64,000 nt of DNA, taken from the NCBI GenBank assembly GCA_934271195.1, contig CAKQRB010000036.1:1-64000 (forward strand), read 5' to 3'. The notes beneath the pieces are model-generated. The model was not told where the DNA came from and did not search any database. It was given only the letters and a program-made list of their open reading frames with translations. Positions within the stretch are counted from its first letter, which is position 1. Every line of letters starts with the position of its first letter. Origin of the DNA: an uncultured Alphaproteobacteria bacterium. Its GTDB lineage: Bacteria; Pseudomonadota; Alphaproteobacteria; RF32; CAG-239. Below are positions 17,170 to 26,892 of the stretch, piece after piece. The position numbers and the translations under genes were made by a program.

Positions 17170-20019
17170 TTAGAACGGATCATTATATTTAAGCGTCGGA
17201 TCATTCAGACGCTCAACATACCCGCTGTCCTTGCTGGTATAACCAACTCTTACTTTCGTTAACTGGTCATAGCGGTCAACCAATGTATCATTCTGAAAAT
17301 CATTTTTTTCTTTACGACGGTTAAAGTAGCAATAAACATTGGAAATACCGACAATCTGCCTGTTCCAAACCTCAAACAGGTTCCAGATAACGTCATCGTC
17401 AGCCCAGTTTGATCCCAGACCAATCTGGTTGGCATAAGTCTGATAGTCCTTTGCCGGATACAGGAAACCGATCGCTGCATTCCAGCCGTAGCTGGTACCG
17501 CCGCTGTCTTTGACCGACACAAAAGACGTATTCAGCCAGGTGCTTTTCTGGAAAGTCAAGGCTTTTTTATAGCCCTCATAAGTATCCCACTTGCCAGATT
17601 CCGGCCACATTATCGTTCTCGGATCTCGGTTGGTATGCAACTCGATTTCATTGTTAGCCCCGCTGCTTTTTTCAACTGGGTGACCGGCTTGAGCCATGGC
17701 CCAGCTGATTGGGCTCAGAGTCGCCACTTTCAAATACCCCGGAGGACAAGTCGGCGCCGGCACAAAACCGAGCCACGGACTGGTCTCGCATTTAAAGACC
17801 GAAGAAGCACAGCTTCTTACATAACTTTTGGTCGAAATCGTTCCGGAACCGAACAGCGCCGACGTATCCAACGGGAACGAATTACCGTCAGTAGGTGTCC
17901 CGTTTCCAGACATCAACCAGTTCAAAGAACCGCCGTTGGCAGCACAGTTTTTGTTCGCACAGTATGTGCCGTCCAAAACATAAATACCCTTATTGATAAA
18001 GTCCGGCAGAATATCGCTCAGTCGAGCGCCGCCGCGCGTTATCAGCTTAATGTCGTGCATAACCGAAGTATATGCCGGATTAACCTGATATTCGTCATAA
18101 AGTGTCTTACCGGAACTGGAAGTATACCCCGATTGGTACGCATTATCCGGCACCTTAACATGGCTCACCAAACGATCCGCCAGAATATAGCCGTTCGGGT
18201 CACTCTTATCCGTAGTTGCATCATTGTTACGCGCAATTTCAACCACGCCTTTGCGCACATAAACGCTGGCATCCGGCTTGGTACCATCGGTATAATTTGT
18301 ATCGATGGCAAAAATCTTGTCGCCGGTCGAAGAAGAGGCAATAAAGTTGGCATCATTCATAACCTTAACTTCCTTGTCTGCCGGATTCACTTCAAAAATC
18401 GTCGTATCCAAATCATTCTGAACCGTCAGCTTGGCATTGTTAATCTCAACATTCGGTGTTGTTCCCGTACTATCAACAACCAGAGTGCCGGTTCCGTCAC
18501 CGACCGCAAAATGCGGCGTATCGGCAAAAACTTCATCCGCCTTCATTTTAATCAGGTCGTCCGCAACCGAAAATCCGCCCTGACCATCAGGATCACCGAC
18601 CATAAAATTATTAACCAGAATATTCACGCTGTCCGGATCAGCCACAAGGTTAAAAGCTCCAACGCAGTTTCCCTGAGCATCACGCTGTTGGCAGCCTACC
18701 CGCAATTGGTTCTTAATATCAAGATCTTCCATATTAACCGGTTTATCAAAACGAACTTCATCACGAAAACGTGCCGGCCCGTTCACATCCAGAATATAAC
18801 GAGGATCATAATCATCAGGCATATCGCCGACAACCAGATGTTTTAAGTTAGACGTTCCGTCAACAGTCAAATTTGCATTGATTGTCGTATTACCGGCATC
18901 ATCAACCCTGAAGTTTCCGCCGCCTGCGGTCAGGCTTCCGACAATTTCGGCGCTGCCGGCTTTCAGCAGTTCTTTAATTGTTGCGGTCAAAGCCTCCAAA
19001 TGACCTCCGATAGTCGCATCGCCGGTCACATCAAGCTTGCCTCCTACGGTAGCATCGCCACCCACGTCAAATTTTCCGTCAACATTACCGTCTCCGCCCA
19101 CGTCAATATTTCCGCCGATATTAGCATTACCGCCTGTTCCGTCTGCACCTTTCTCAATAGTCAGACCGCTGCCGTCTTTCAGCAAAATAGCCTGATCTTT
19201 CTCACCCAAACCATTACCGGTCACAATCATCTGTTTCACGTTTTCAATATTATGATGAGCTTTGTCATCACCCATATAAAGCGTGGTTTCCATTGTATTC
19301 AGCCATGGTTCTTCTTCCATTCTCACTCGGTGCAAAACGTTCTCGCCGCTGTTGTTACCCTTGGAAATTGCCCGAAGAGACGTCGCCATAATGGTATTTT
19401 CTTTCAGATTCGCTGTATTCACCCCGAAATCGGCCGGATCAATCGTCCAAACGCCTTGCACACCCTGAATAACCTTCTTGTTATTAATGGTTCGGCAAAT
19501 ACCGGCATTTGTACCAATCATTGAAGCAATGCGCGAGGCTCTGAGAATAGGCATTTCCTGTGTTTCCGCCGGCGTAGTTACCAGCAGAGCCGTCAAATCA
19601 TGGCGCTCGTTATTGTCAAAATCGCGTTTTTTAACAATAACTTCCATGTTTTTAAAAGTTTTTGAACTGGCGTTAAAACCATAAGGCAGATATTCGCAAA
19701 AATGCTCAAGCGGCACGGTTTCAATCCCGCCGGAAAAATCATACTTTTTGCTTGTGGCACCGGCACAGTTTGAGGTCACGGTCTTGGAACCGTCTCCTAA
19801 TCCGATAATCATGTTATAGTTGTCAGACAAATAAGTATCAATCCCATCCATCACTATACGGACTTGTCCGGCAGCGTTAATATCCTGCAGTTCGGTTGTT
19901 CTTTCCGCCGCTTTTTTATAAAGCATCGGAGTAACCATGGCAATCAGGCCCAACATGGCCATTGCCTCAATCAACAGACTTCCTGCCTGCGATTTCTTTT
20001 CATCAAAAACCCGAACCAT
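17170..20019 (-). CDS. Large prepilin-like protein, candidate pilus-tip adhesin
   Basis: Starting at 20019 (AGGAG seven bases upstream) this encodes 949 residues. The N-terminus is a type IV prepilin leader: KKSQAG|SLLIEAMAMLGL, with cleavage after Gly13 and the essential Glu at mature position 5. After a pilin-like segment (to about residue 290) come short beta repeats of the type GGDATVGGKLDVTGDATIGG, then more beta-rich sequence. A cysteine-containing C-terminal domain begins around residue 690 (FINKGIYVLDGTYC, then CPPGYLKV). The overall plan recalls PilV tip adhesins of thin pili. The receptor and the pilus machine are not in the window. It is coupled to the next gene upstream on the strand. 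Confidence 0.6.
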   Translation of the reverse strand: MVRVFDEKKSQAGSLLIEAMAMLGLIAMVTPMLYKKAAERTTELQDINAAGQVRIVMDGIDTYLSDNYNMIIGLGDGSKTVTSNCAGATSKKYDFSGGIETVPLEHFCEYLPYGFNASSKTFKNMEVIVKKRDFDNNERHDLTALLVTTPAETQEMPILRASRIASMIGTNAGICRTINNKKVIQGVQGVWTIDPADFGVNTANLKENTIMATSLRAISKGNNSGENVLHRVRMEEEPWLNTMETTLYMGDDKAHHNIENVKQMIVTGNGLGEKDQAILLKDGSGLTIEKGADGTGGNANIGGNIDVGGDGNVDGKFDVGGDATVGGKLDVTGDATIGGHLEALTATIKELLKAGSAEIVGSLTAGGGNFRVDDAGNTTINANLTVDGTSNLKHLVVGDMPDDYDPRYILDVNGPARFRDEVRFDKPVNMEDLDIKNQLRVGCQQRDAQGNCVGAFNLVADPDSVNILVNNFMVGDPDGQGGFSVADDLIKMKADEVFADTPHFAVGDGTGTLVVDSTGTTPNVEINNAKLTVQNDLDTTIFEVNPADKEVKVMNDANFIASSSTGDKIFAIDTNYTDGTKPDASVYVRKGVVEIARNNDATTDKSDPNGYILADRLVSHVKVPDNAYQSGYTSSSGKTLYDEYQVNPAYTSVMHDIKLITRGGARLSDILPDFINKGIYVLDGTYCANKNCAANGGSLNWLMSGNGTPTDGNSFPLDTSALFGSGTISTKSYVRSCASSVFKCETSPWLGFVPAPTCPPGYLKVATLSPISWAMAQAGHPVEKSSGANNEIELHTNRDPRTIMWPESGKWDTYEGYKKALTFQKSTWLNTSFVSVKDSGGTSYGWNAAIGFLYPAKDYQTYANQIGLGSNWADDDVIWNLFEVWNRQIVGISNVYCYFNRRKEKNDFQNDTLVDRYDQLTKVRVGYTSKDSGYVERLNDPTLKYNDPF

Positions 20020-20036
20020 TGTTTTTCTCCTCATCC

Positions 20037-20702
20037 TTACTCAAACGGCGTTACATAAACCAGACAGCGGTTACAGTTTGCACAGGCGCAGGCTGTGCTG
20101 AAATTTCCGTTGTCAACCACATAATTGGGAATATATACCATCGTATCCTCGCGTCCCTTAACCGCCATTTTATAATTTTTATCGCCGCTGTGTCCGCCTG
20201 AAGCCTTGTCAGACGGATCCAAATGAACGGCATAGCCGAAACTGGTATCCACTCCCAAAATATTTTGCGTGGCTTTCAGCAAATCGTTCGTCGGCGTATT
20301 CGAACTCAGGTTAAGCCACTTTGGCGGAATATACCCGTAAGTTATCAAATACTTCATGGCATCGGGAGACGTACAGTCGGCAATCCCCTGATCCCAGTCG
20401 TCTTTTCTCAGGCAATAGAGCTCTGTGGTAAAACTTCCGTTACAATTATACCCGTAGGGCAGAAAATTTTTCAGGGTCGTATCGCAAGCCAGCTCTTCTT
20501 CCAGATAAGACATGCCGGTTTTGTTCAACGGCGATGCCAGCCACCGGATATATTCCTGCCCTGCGCGCTGTTGGATAACCAGTTGCGAAACCACAACCTC
20601 GGCCTGCGGCTCAATCTTAACTTCCCGCATATCGCCGCGGACAGAAAGATTATATGAATACAACAGCACCATAAAGGTTGCCAAAATCATCCAGATATAC
20701 AT
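20037..20702 (-). CDS. Minor-pilin-like membrane-anchored protein
   Basis: This 221-residue protein has one N-terminal hydrophobic segment (MYIWMILATFMVLLYSYNLS) without a cleavable G|F-type leader, and a periplasmic part with nine cysteines, six of them clustered or paired near the ends (for example ACACANCNRC at the C-terminus). The anchored-then-soluble layout and the position 17 bases upstream of the adhesin-like gene suggest a pilus accessory protein, perhaps like PilM of conjugative thin pili. This is a weak inference; the family is not recognised. Confidence 0.5.
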   Translation of the reverse strand: MYIWMILATFMVLLYSYNLSVRGDMREVKIEPQAEVVVSQLVIQQRAGQEYIRWLASPLNKTGMSYLEEELACDTTLKNFLPYGYNCNGSFTTELYCLRKDDWDQGIADCTSPDAMKYLITYGYIPPKWLNLSSNTPTNDLLKATQNILGVDTSFGYAVHLDPSDKASGGHSGDKNYKMAVKGREDTMVYIPNYVVDNGNFSTACACANCNRCLVYVTPFE

Positions 20703-20975
20703 TGCCTAAAGTTCCTAAAAAAAACCGTTTTTTATTACTATAATAGCATCAAATGCCCAAAATTCATAATAAAAAACAACCGGCTTGCTCAGAATTCACA
20801 AAACTGTAACAACAAATTATCACCAACTTTATCAGAAAAAACATAATTAAAGGTTAAAATCGCTGTTTTCCGCCGTTTTTTTTGAAGTTTAATTTGATAA
20901 GTGCGTTTTTTGCATTTATTTCTGAAAAAAATGTTCTAAAATAAGTCAAATTGCAAAAAACGACGGAGTATTCTG

Positions 20976-21497
20976 ATGGACGGCTTAAATGATTTTGATG
21001 ATGACCTTAAAGACAACCCCTATACCCAGAAAGACAACAAAAAAATTCTGTTATTTCTGGTGCCGGCACTGATTGTCATCGGCATAATCGTCGGGCTGTA
21101 TTTTTTATTTATTCCTAAATCTGACAATGCCGAAAATCTTAGCTACAGCATTGTTGAAAAAGAAGAAAACGACACCAAAACAATTACCGTTTTTTATGAC
21201 TTGCCGGAAATTTCCGTTCAGCTCCAAAGTGCAGATTCGCAAAACGCCGTGGTTAAAATCAAAATTAATATTGAACTTTCCAAAATGGAGGATATAAAAA
21301 CAATAGAAAGCCTTATGCCGCAAATCACCGATGCCGCCGTCACTCATATCTCAGAACTCTCCCAAAATGAGATCAGCGGCGCCGAAGGTCTGTACTGGCT
21401 TAAAGAAGAGCTTCTGTACCGACTGTCGCTGATTGCCGCACCGGTAAAAATTTCAAACTTGAACTTCAAACGGTTTGAAATCCAGAAAACTAACTAA
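20976..21497 (+). CDS. fliL: Flagellar basal body-associated protein FliL
   Basis: A 173-residue inner-membrane protein with a short acidic cytoplasmic N-terminus, one membrane helix (LLFLVPALIVIGIIVGLYFL, about residues 26-45) and a periplasmic stomatin-like domain (VFYDLPEISVQLQSAD, then VVKIKINIELSK). FliL surrounds the stator units of the flagellar motor. The ribosome site CGGAG is well placed. It is the first gene of a flagellar operon that continues with fliM 18 bases later. The 273-base AT-rich region upstream must contain the promoter, but I see no convincing boxes. Confidence 0.85.
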   Translation: MDGLNDFDDDLKDNPYTQKDNKKILLFLVPALIVIGIIVGLYFLFIPKSDNAENLSYSIVEKEENDTKTITVFYDLPEISVQLQSADSQNAVVKIKINIELSKMEDIKTIESLMPQITDAAVTHISELSQNEISGAEGLYWLKEELLYRLSLIAAPVKISNLNFKRFEIQKTN

Positions 21498-21515
21498 AAG
21501 CTAAGGGGAAAGCTT

Positions 21516-22598
21516 GTGGCTGAAGAACAGGAAAACAAAAAAGAACAAAAACCCGACAACAAAAACTGGGCAGATATGATCGAGATCAACGAAAACATCT
21601 CGGCAAACCCTGATGACACGGCAGACAGTACAGATTCCCGCATACTCAATCAGGAAGAAATTGACAGCCTGCTGGGCTATTCTTCTGGCGAAGACGATGG
21701 TCGGCGCAATCTTAAAACCGGCGTGCAGGCCATTTTAAATTCGGCAATGGTTTCTTATGAACGCTTACCGATGCTTGAAATCGTTTTTGACCGTCTGATT
21801 CGCTTGATGGCAACCTCTTTGAGAAACTTTACGCAGGACAACGTCGAAGTCTCACTTGAAAGCATTGAATCCATGCGTTTCGGAGAATATCTCGATTCGC
21901 TCACCATTCCGACATTGCTCGGCGTATTCAAAGCCGAAGAATGGGACAATTATGCGCTGGTTTCGCTTGACAGCGGCATTGTCTACTCAATCGTTGACGT
22001 TTTGCTCGGCGGACGTCGCGGCACTGCCGCCATGCGCATTGAAGGCCGCCCGTATACCACCATTGAACTAAATATCGTCAAAAACATGATACAAATCATC
22101 TTATCGGATTTGTCCACCGCTTTTGACCCGATAACCTCTGTCAACTTCACCTATGACCGCTTGGAAACCAATCCGCGCTTTGCTACCATCTCGCGCTTGT
22201 CCAATGCCGTTATTGTCGCCCGCCTTCGCATTGACATGGAAGACCGCGGCGGCAAAGTCGACCTTATGATTCCCTATGCCACACTTGAACCTGTTCGCGA
22301 ACTCTTGCTGCAAATGTTCATGGGCGAACGCTTCGGACGCGACGCCATCTGGGAAAACCACCTCACGGAACAGCTTTGGGACACGGAAGTCCAGATTAAT
22401 GCCGTTTTGAAAGAGTGTATGATAAAGCTCGGAGACATTGCCACTTGGGAAAAAGGCTCTTTTCTGGAACTGGATATGCTGCCGACCGATAACGTGGCGC
22501 TGGTTTGCGGTGACGTTCCGCTGTTGACCGGCTCAATGGGTCGCAAAAACGAACACGTCGTCATAAAAGTAAACGGAAAGGCTGAAAAAAATGGATAG
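21516..22598 (+). CDS. fliM: Flagellar motor switch protein FliM
   Basis: A 360-residue protein beginning at GTG 21516 (ribosome site AAGGGGA). LNQEEIDSLLG at about residue 44 is the FliM hallmark near the CheY-binding region. The CheC-like middle domain follows (NSAMVSYERLPMLEIVFDRL, then GGRRGTAAMRIEGRPYTTIE), and the C-terminal SpoA domain interacts with FliN. It forms the switch part of the C-ring. The last codons overlap the next gene by eight bases. The N-terminal 40 residues are acidic and longer than in enterics, as is usual in alphaproteobacteria. Confidence 0.95.
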   Translation: MAEEQENKKEQKPDNKNWADMIEINENISANPDDTADSTDSRILNQEEIDSLLGYSSGEDDGRRNLKTGVQAILNSAMVSYERLPMLEIVFDRLIRLMATSLRNFTQDNVEVSLESIESMRFGEYLDSLTIPTLLGVFKAEEWDNYALVSLDSGIVYSIVDVLLGGRRGTAAMRIEGRPYTTIELNIVKNMIQIILSDLSTAFDPITSVNFTYDRLETNPRFATISRLSNAVIVARLRIDMEDRGGKVDLMIPYATLEPVRELLLQMFMGERFGRDAIWENHLTEQLWDTEVQINAVLKECMIKLGDIATWEKGSFLELDMLPTDNVALVCGDVPLLTGSMGRKNEHVVIKVNGKAEKNG

Positions 22599-23088
22599 TT
22601 TTGAAATAATTATCAATGTCGCCATCATCGCCCTGCTGGTACCGACGATTATTTTTGCTTATCGTCTGAACCGTAGCCTGACGGCTCTTAGAGAAAACCA
22701 AAACTCCCTGGCAAAGCTGATCGGCGCGCTGAATGACGCAACCAACAAGGCTGAAAACAGTATTCCCAAACTCAAATCCGCCACCGAACATTCGTCCGAA
22801 GGCCTGAAAGAAGTCGTCGACAATGCCAAAACCATAAAAGACGATTTATTGTTTATCAACCAACGTGCCGACAGTCTGGCCGACCGTCTGGAACAGGTTA
22901 TCCATAACAGTCGCGGCAATGTAAAAGACGAGAAAAAAAACAAGACCTCAGCTCAGATACTGAATATTAATAAAACAACAAATACAAATTCTGGGGAGCA
23001 GGATGAGCCGGATGATGTTTTTTCCGTTGAAGATTCCCGTTCCGAGGCCGAGTTAGAACTGCTAAAAGCCCTGAGATCAATAAAATAA
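22591..23088 (+). CDS. DUF6468 flagellar-operon protein
   Basis: A 165-residue protein with an N-terminal membrane anchor (IIINVAIIALLVPTIIFAY, residues 6-24), then RLNRSLTALRENQNSLAKL and a long amphipathic coiled coil, ending in an acidic tail. This matches the DUF6468 family found behind fliM in alphaproteobacteria. Its exact role in the motor is unknown. It overlaps fliM by eight bases and is ten bases before motE, so it belongs to the same translation-coupled set. Confidence 0.75.
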   Translation: MDSFEIIINVAIIALLVPTIIFAYRLNRSLTALRENQNSLAKLIGALNDATNKAENSIPKLKSATEHSSEGLKEVVDNAKTIKDDLLFINQRADSLADRLEQVIHNSRGNVKDEKKNKTSAQILNINKTTNTNSGEQDEPDDVFSVEDSRSEAELELLKALRSIK

Positions 23089-23097
23089 GGTCAGACA

Positions 23098-23742
23098 ATG
23101 ATAAACAAAATAGCCAGCCGTATCCGCATTTTACCGATTTTTATATTCTTCGCCGTCTTAACGCTTTCCGTTCGCGTCAATACGGTTTTTGATCTTTTAA
23201 AACAAAAAGAAACCAAAACTATCAGTATTTCCCAGCAAGCAGCACAGGCTCAAGAAGAAATGAAAAAAGAAAACAGCGACCTGAACAAAGCCCTGAGCAA
23301 CAATACGTCGGCCACCGGTTCGACAGCCACCCCCAATAACAGCTTTTCGCAATCAGAAATTCTGATTCTGCAAGAACTTGCCGAACGGCGCGAAGCCTTG
23401 GACCTGCGCAGCAAAGAAATTGATAAAAAAGCCATCCAGCTCAAAGTTGCAGAAGAAGAAATTGATAAAAAACTTGCGCAATTGAAAGAATATGAAGCCA
23501 AGCTGCAAAAACTTGTCCGCGAATATAATGACAAGGAAAAAGAAAAAATATCATCATTGACCCGTTTATATTCGACCATGAAACCCAAAGATGCCGCCCG
23601 TATTTTCAATACGTTGGAACTGCATATTCTGATTCCGTTGTTAAAAGAAATGAAACCTTCAGTTTCTTCCGCCATCATCTCACAAATGGACGCAGCCAAA
23701 GCCAAGGCCGTTACAACCGAACTGATAGGCAATAATTTCTAA
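23098..23742 (+). CDS. motE: MotE-like protein (MgtE N-domain), flagellar stator chaperone
   Basis: A 214-residue protein with an N-terminal membrane anchor (IFIFFAVLTLSVRVNTVF), a Ser/Asn/Thr-rich linker, a strong coiled coil (about 85-145, KEIDKKAIQLKVAEEEIDKK) and a C-terminal MgtE_N-type domain with YSTMKPKDAARIFNTLE and MKPSVSSAIISQMD. MotE in rhizobia is a periplasmic chaperone for the stator protein MotC. The gene lies between the DUF6468 gene and a TPR protein. The symbol is given by domain layout and context. Confidence 0.65.
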   Translation: MINKIASRIRILPIFIFFAVLTLSVRVNTVFDLLKQKETKTISISQQAAQAQEEMKKENSDLNKALSNNTSATGSTATPNNSFSQSEILILQELAERREALDLRSKEIDKKAIQLKVAEEEIDKKLAQLKEYEAKLQKLVREYNDKEKEKISSLTRLYSTMKPKDAARIFNTLELHILIPLLKEMKPSVSSAIISQMDAAKAKAVTTELIGNNF

Positions 23743-23757
23743 CCAAAGGCAAAAGCA

Positions 23758-26700
23758 ATGAACGCAGCAAAGCGCAGTACTCCAAGCTTAAAGCAATATA
23801 TCAGAACAATATTGCTTTTTGCGCTTCTGACTTTTTTTGCCCAAACTGCCTTTGCCCAAAATACACAAGAAGAAAAACTGATAAGCCTGCCGATTGGTGT
23901 AAATAATGACTACAAACTTGAAAATATGCCGCGCTCAATCAGCCTGACCTTTAATCTCCCTCTGCTTGAAACGCCGGAAGACTTTAGCAAAATATTGCCG
24001 GATTTCATTGAAAAACAAGAATTATCCGCAGATAAAACCCGCATGTTTCTGACTTTGCGACACCCTCTTATCACCCTGACATCATTAAAAGACGGCATTT
24101 TGAGAATCAGTCTCAAACAGCAGCAAAGCCCAACCAATTCGGAAAAATCAAATAACATTGCCATAAGCTATGGCGAACACCGGAATTACTACCGCTTTGT
24201 CTTTAAATATGATCAGCCGCCGCTTTATTCCGTCAAATCTCAGGACATGCAAACCTCGGTTTATTTCCTGAACAATGTCAGTCTGCAGACCGAAAACCTT
24301 AAATCTTATCCTTTTTATCCGGCTGTCACGATATCGCCCAATAGTATGGGCGGACAAACGCTGACAATTCCGGCGGCCATGGTAAAATCAGCAGAATACG
24401 ACAACAAAATCGTTATTGACGTGTCAAAAGTTTCTGAAGGAAAGGTTTTTGATGACAGCACAGCCGAAATCAAAATCTCCGGCATAAACTTGCCTGAAAC
24501 ATCTCCTTCCGCTTTGGAAAACCTGACATCGGAACAGCCTTATACCGATAAAAGAATTATCAGTCTGGGCTTTTCGTGGAACTCTCCGACCAATATTGCC
24601 GTTTTCCGTCGGGAAAACTATTTGTGGATTATCTTTGACCAAAGAAAAAAAATAGATAAGGAACAACTGCTTACCGATGCAGCGCCGCTAGCTGAAGAGA
24701 TTGTTCTTATTCCGCATACCAAAGCCACGGTCATCCGCCTCAAAACCAAACCAAATGTCAAAGCCAATCTCCGTAAAGAAGGCTTGCTCTGGATTATTGA
24801 CCTTTCCGTTACCGGATTTGAGGAAAAAATAAAAGATATGAACATTTTTACGCGCTATGACAGCCTGAATCACCCTTACTTTTTTATTGCGACAACAATG
24901 GCCGGTAACATTATCTCCGTCGTAGACCCCGAAATCGGCGATAATTTGATTGCAGCAACCGTTTCTGATGTTGAAAGCGGTATCAGCGCCCCTTATTCTT
25001 ATCCGGATTTTGACTTTTTACGCTCACTTACCGGTGTGGCGGTCGTCCCCAAAAATACGGACTTAAATATTGAACGCGGCAATACCGGCGTAATAATCAA
25101 AGCCATTCGCGGCCTGAATATCTCTGCCGATTTGGACTACAAAAAACGCCAGCAAAACTTATTAAACGCTAAAGAAGACGAGCTTGGCTTTGATTTAAGT
25201 CTCAGCGCAGGCCTTACCGGCATGAACTATGCCGAGGGCGTGTCCCAGCTACAAAAAGATATAGAACGCGCGCCCCAAAACAAAAAAAATGCCGCCCGCC
25301 TGATGTTGGTTCGTTACTACATTTCTTATGGTCTGGGTGCCGAAGCTTTGCAAGAACTCCGACGGCTGACACAAATGCCGGAGTATCATCAAACAGAAGA
25401 AACAGAAGCGTTGCTCGGAGTCGCAAACTTTTTGCTGCGCCGTTATGATGCCGCCATGGAGCACCTGTCTTTCGGCGCACTGCCGTCCGACAATCAGGCG
25501 GTTTTCTGGCGTACATTATCTTCCACGGCACAAGAATACAAAAAAGAAAATAATATCATTCTGACATCTTACATTTCTTTGATTAAAGACTATCCGATAG
25601 CGCTGAAAGCACGGATAGCCCTTGTCGCGGCAGACAATGCCCTAAATGCCAGCGATGATTTGGCTGCACAAAATTTTATAGATGTCCTGAACAACATTGA
25701 CAGTAAAAACCTCTATTATCAGGCGCGCATTGGCTATTTAACGGCCAAACGCCGCGTTTTGCAGGGATACCCGCGTAATGGCATAAAATTATATAACAAC
25801 ATAGCCGCTTCCTTGTCGCAAAAATATTCCGCTCTGGCCAGATACGAAGCCGCCGTCTTGGAACAGAAGCTAGGCATGCAGCCTCTGGCAAAAATAATCC
25901 GCAAACTGGAACAATTACACTATGCCTGGCCGGACAAAAAATTCCGTTTACAAGTACTGCGGACTTTGGCGGATTATTACATCCGTAGCTCGGACTACCT
26001 CAATGCCTTAAGAAAACTAAATTTGAGCATGAGTCTGGAAACGGAAGATGAAAAACCGCGAACCCTGAAAAGAATGGTAAACATTTTAGAAGACATATAC
26101 ATCAACAACCGCGCGGATAATCTGCCGCCGCTGAAATCTCTGGCAATATATAAAGAATTTGAATGGCTGGCGCCCCAAAGCCGGAATTACAATGAAATCA
26201 TCAGGCGGCTGGCTGACCGTCTGGTCGCGGTTGATTTGTTGCCCCGCGCCTATTCCCTTTTGCAAAACCAGCTTCGTTTCAGCCGTCTGAATGACAAAGA
26301 ACGCGCTGCAGTCGGAACCAGGCTAGCCTTAATCAGCTTGTTTGAAGACAAAAATATTGATGCTCTCAATTTTCTGGATCAGACCCAAAGCACCGATATT
26401 AACGCCACGCTGAAGGCTCAGCGCAAAATCATCCGTGCCAAAACGCTTTCCAACCTTGATCGGAACGAAGAAGCAATAGACCTGCTGAAAGATGACTACA
26501 GCAAAAACGCCCTGTTACTGAAAAGCGAGATTTATTGGAACGCCGGAATGTGGAACGAGGCCTCGGACAGCATCAGATATCTGGTAGAAGCCCCGCAGAC
26601 TGGAAAACCATTGAGTCAGGAACAAATCGGCTATATTCTGGATTGGGCGACCACACTGCAAAAAGCAGGCAAGACAACAGTTTTAGTCAGACTGCGCAAC

Positions 26701-26892
26701 AAGTTTTTGCCTTATTTTGAAAATACCAAATACTATAGCCCATTTAGCATATTAACCGGCAATCTGGAAAATGATAAAATCGACCTGAAAGCCATCAGTC
26801 AAACAATCAATGACGTTCAGGCATTCAGTAATTTTACCAAATTGTATAACGATTCGCTCAAAAACGACCATTTAGACACCCAAAATAAATGA
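23758..26892 (+). CDS. Large exported TPR protein of the flagellar operon
   Basis: A 1044-residue protein with a signal peptide ([17 protein letters not shown], cut around residue 33), a beta-rich N-terminal half that resembles AMIN-like or secretin-associated repeats, and helical repeats from about residue 480 to 1000 with TPR-like periodicity (for example [20 protein letters not shown]). It should be periplasmic and mediate protein contacts. Homologues of this size follow motE in alphaproteobacterial flagellar operons, but I know no proven function. It is 15 bases after motE, and its TGA overlaps the uvrB ATG. Confidence 0.65.
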   Translation: MNAAKRSTPSLKQYIRTILLFALLTFFAQTAFAQNTQEEKLISLPIGVNNDYKLENMPRSISLTFNLPLLETPEDFSKILPDFIEKQELSADKTRMFLTLRHPLITLTSLKDGILRISLKQQQSPTNSEKSNNIAISYGEHRNYYRFVFKYDQPPLYSVKSQDMQTSVYFLNNVSLQTENLKSYPFYPAVTISPNSMGGQTLTIPAAMVKSAEYDNKIVIDVSKVSEGKVFDDSTAEIKISGINLPETSPSALENLTSEQPYTDKRIISLGFSWNSPTNIAVFRRENYLWIIFDQRKKIDKEQLLTDAAPLAEEIVLIPHTKATVIRLKTKPNVKANLRKEGLLWIIDLSVTGFEEKIKDMNIFTRYDSLNHPYFFIATTMAGNIISVVDPEIGDNLIAATVSDVESGISAPYSYPDFDFLRSLTGVAVVPKNTDLNIERGNTGVIIKAIRGLNISADLDYKKRQQNLLNAKEDELGFDLSLSAGLTGMNYAEGVSQLQKDIERAPQNKKNAARLMLVRYYISYGLGAEALQELRRLTQMPEYHQTEETEALLGVANFLLRRYDAAMEHLSFGALPSDNQAVFWRTLSSTAQEYKKENNIILTSYISLIKDYPIALKARIALVAADNALNASDDLAAQNFIDVLNNIDSKNLYYQARIGYLTAKRRVLQGYPRNGIKLYNNIAASLSQKYSALARYEAAVLEQKLGMQPLAKIIRKLEQLHYAWPDKKFRLQVLRTLADYYIRSSDYLNALRKLNLSMSLETEDEKPRTLKRMVNILEDIYINNRADNLPPLKSLAIYKEFEWLAPQSRNYNEIIRRLADRLVAVDLLPRAYSLLQNQLRFSRLNDKERAAVGTRLALISLFEDKNIDALNFLDQTQSTDINATLKAQRKIIRAKTLSNLDRNEEAIDLLKDDYSKNALLLKSEIYWNAGMWNEASDSIRYLVEAPQTGKPLSQEQIGYILDWATTLQKAGKTTVLVRLRNKFLPYFENTKYYSPFSILTGNLENDKIDLKAISQTINDVQAFSNFTKLYNDSLKNDHLDTQNK

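Noticed and set aside
17635..18846. 403-codon open frame on the plus strand across the adhesin gene
   Set aside because: It lies antisense to the prepilin-like gene and shows no signal, domain or ribosome site; the minus-strand frame has a clear prepilin leader.
20840..20870. CtrA site upstream of fliL
   Set aside because: Two TTAA half-sites are present (ATTAAAGGTTAA) but they are three bases apart, not the seven required.
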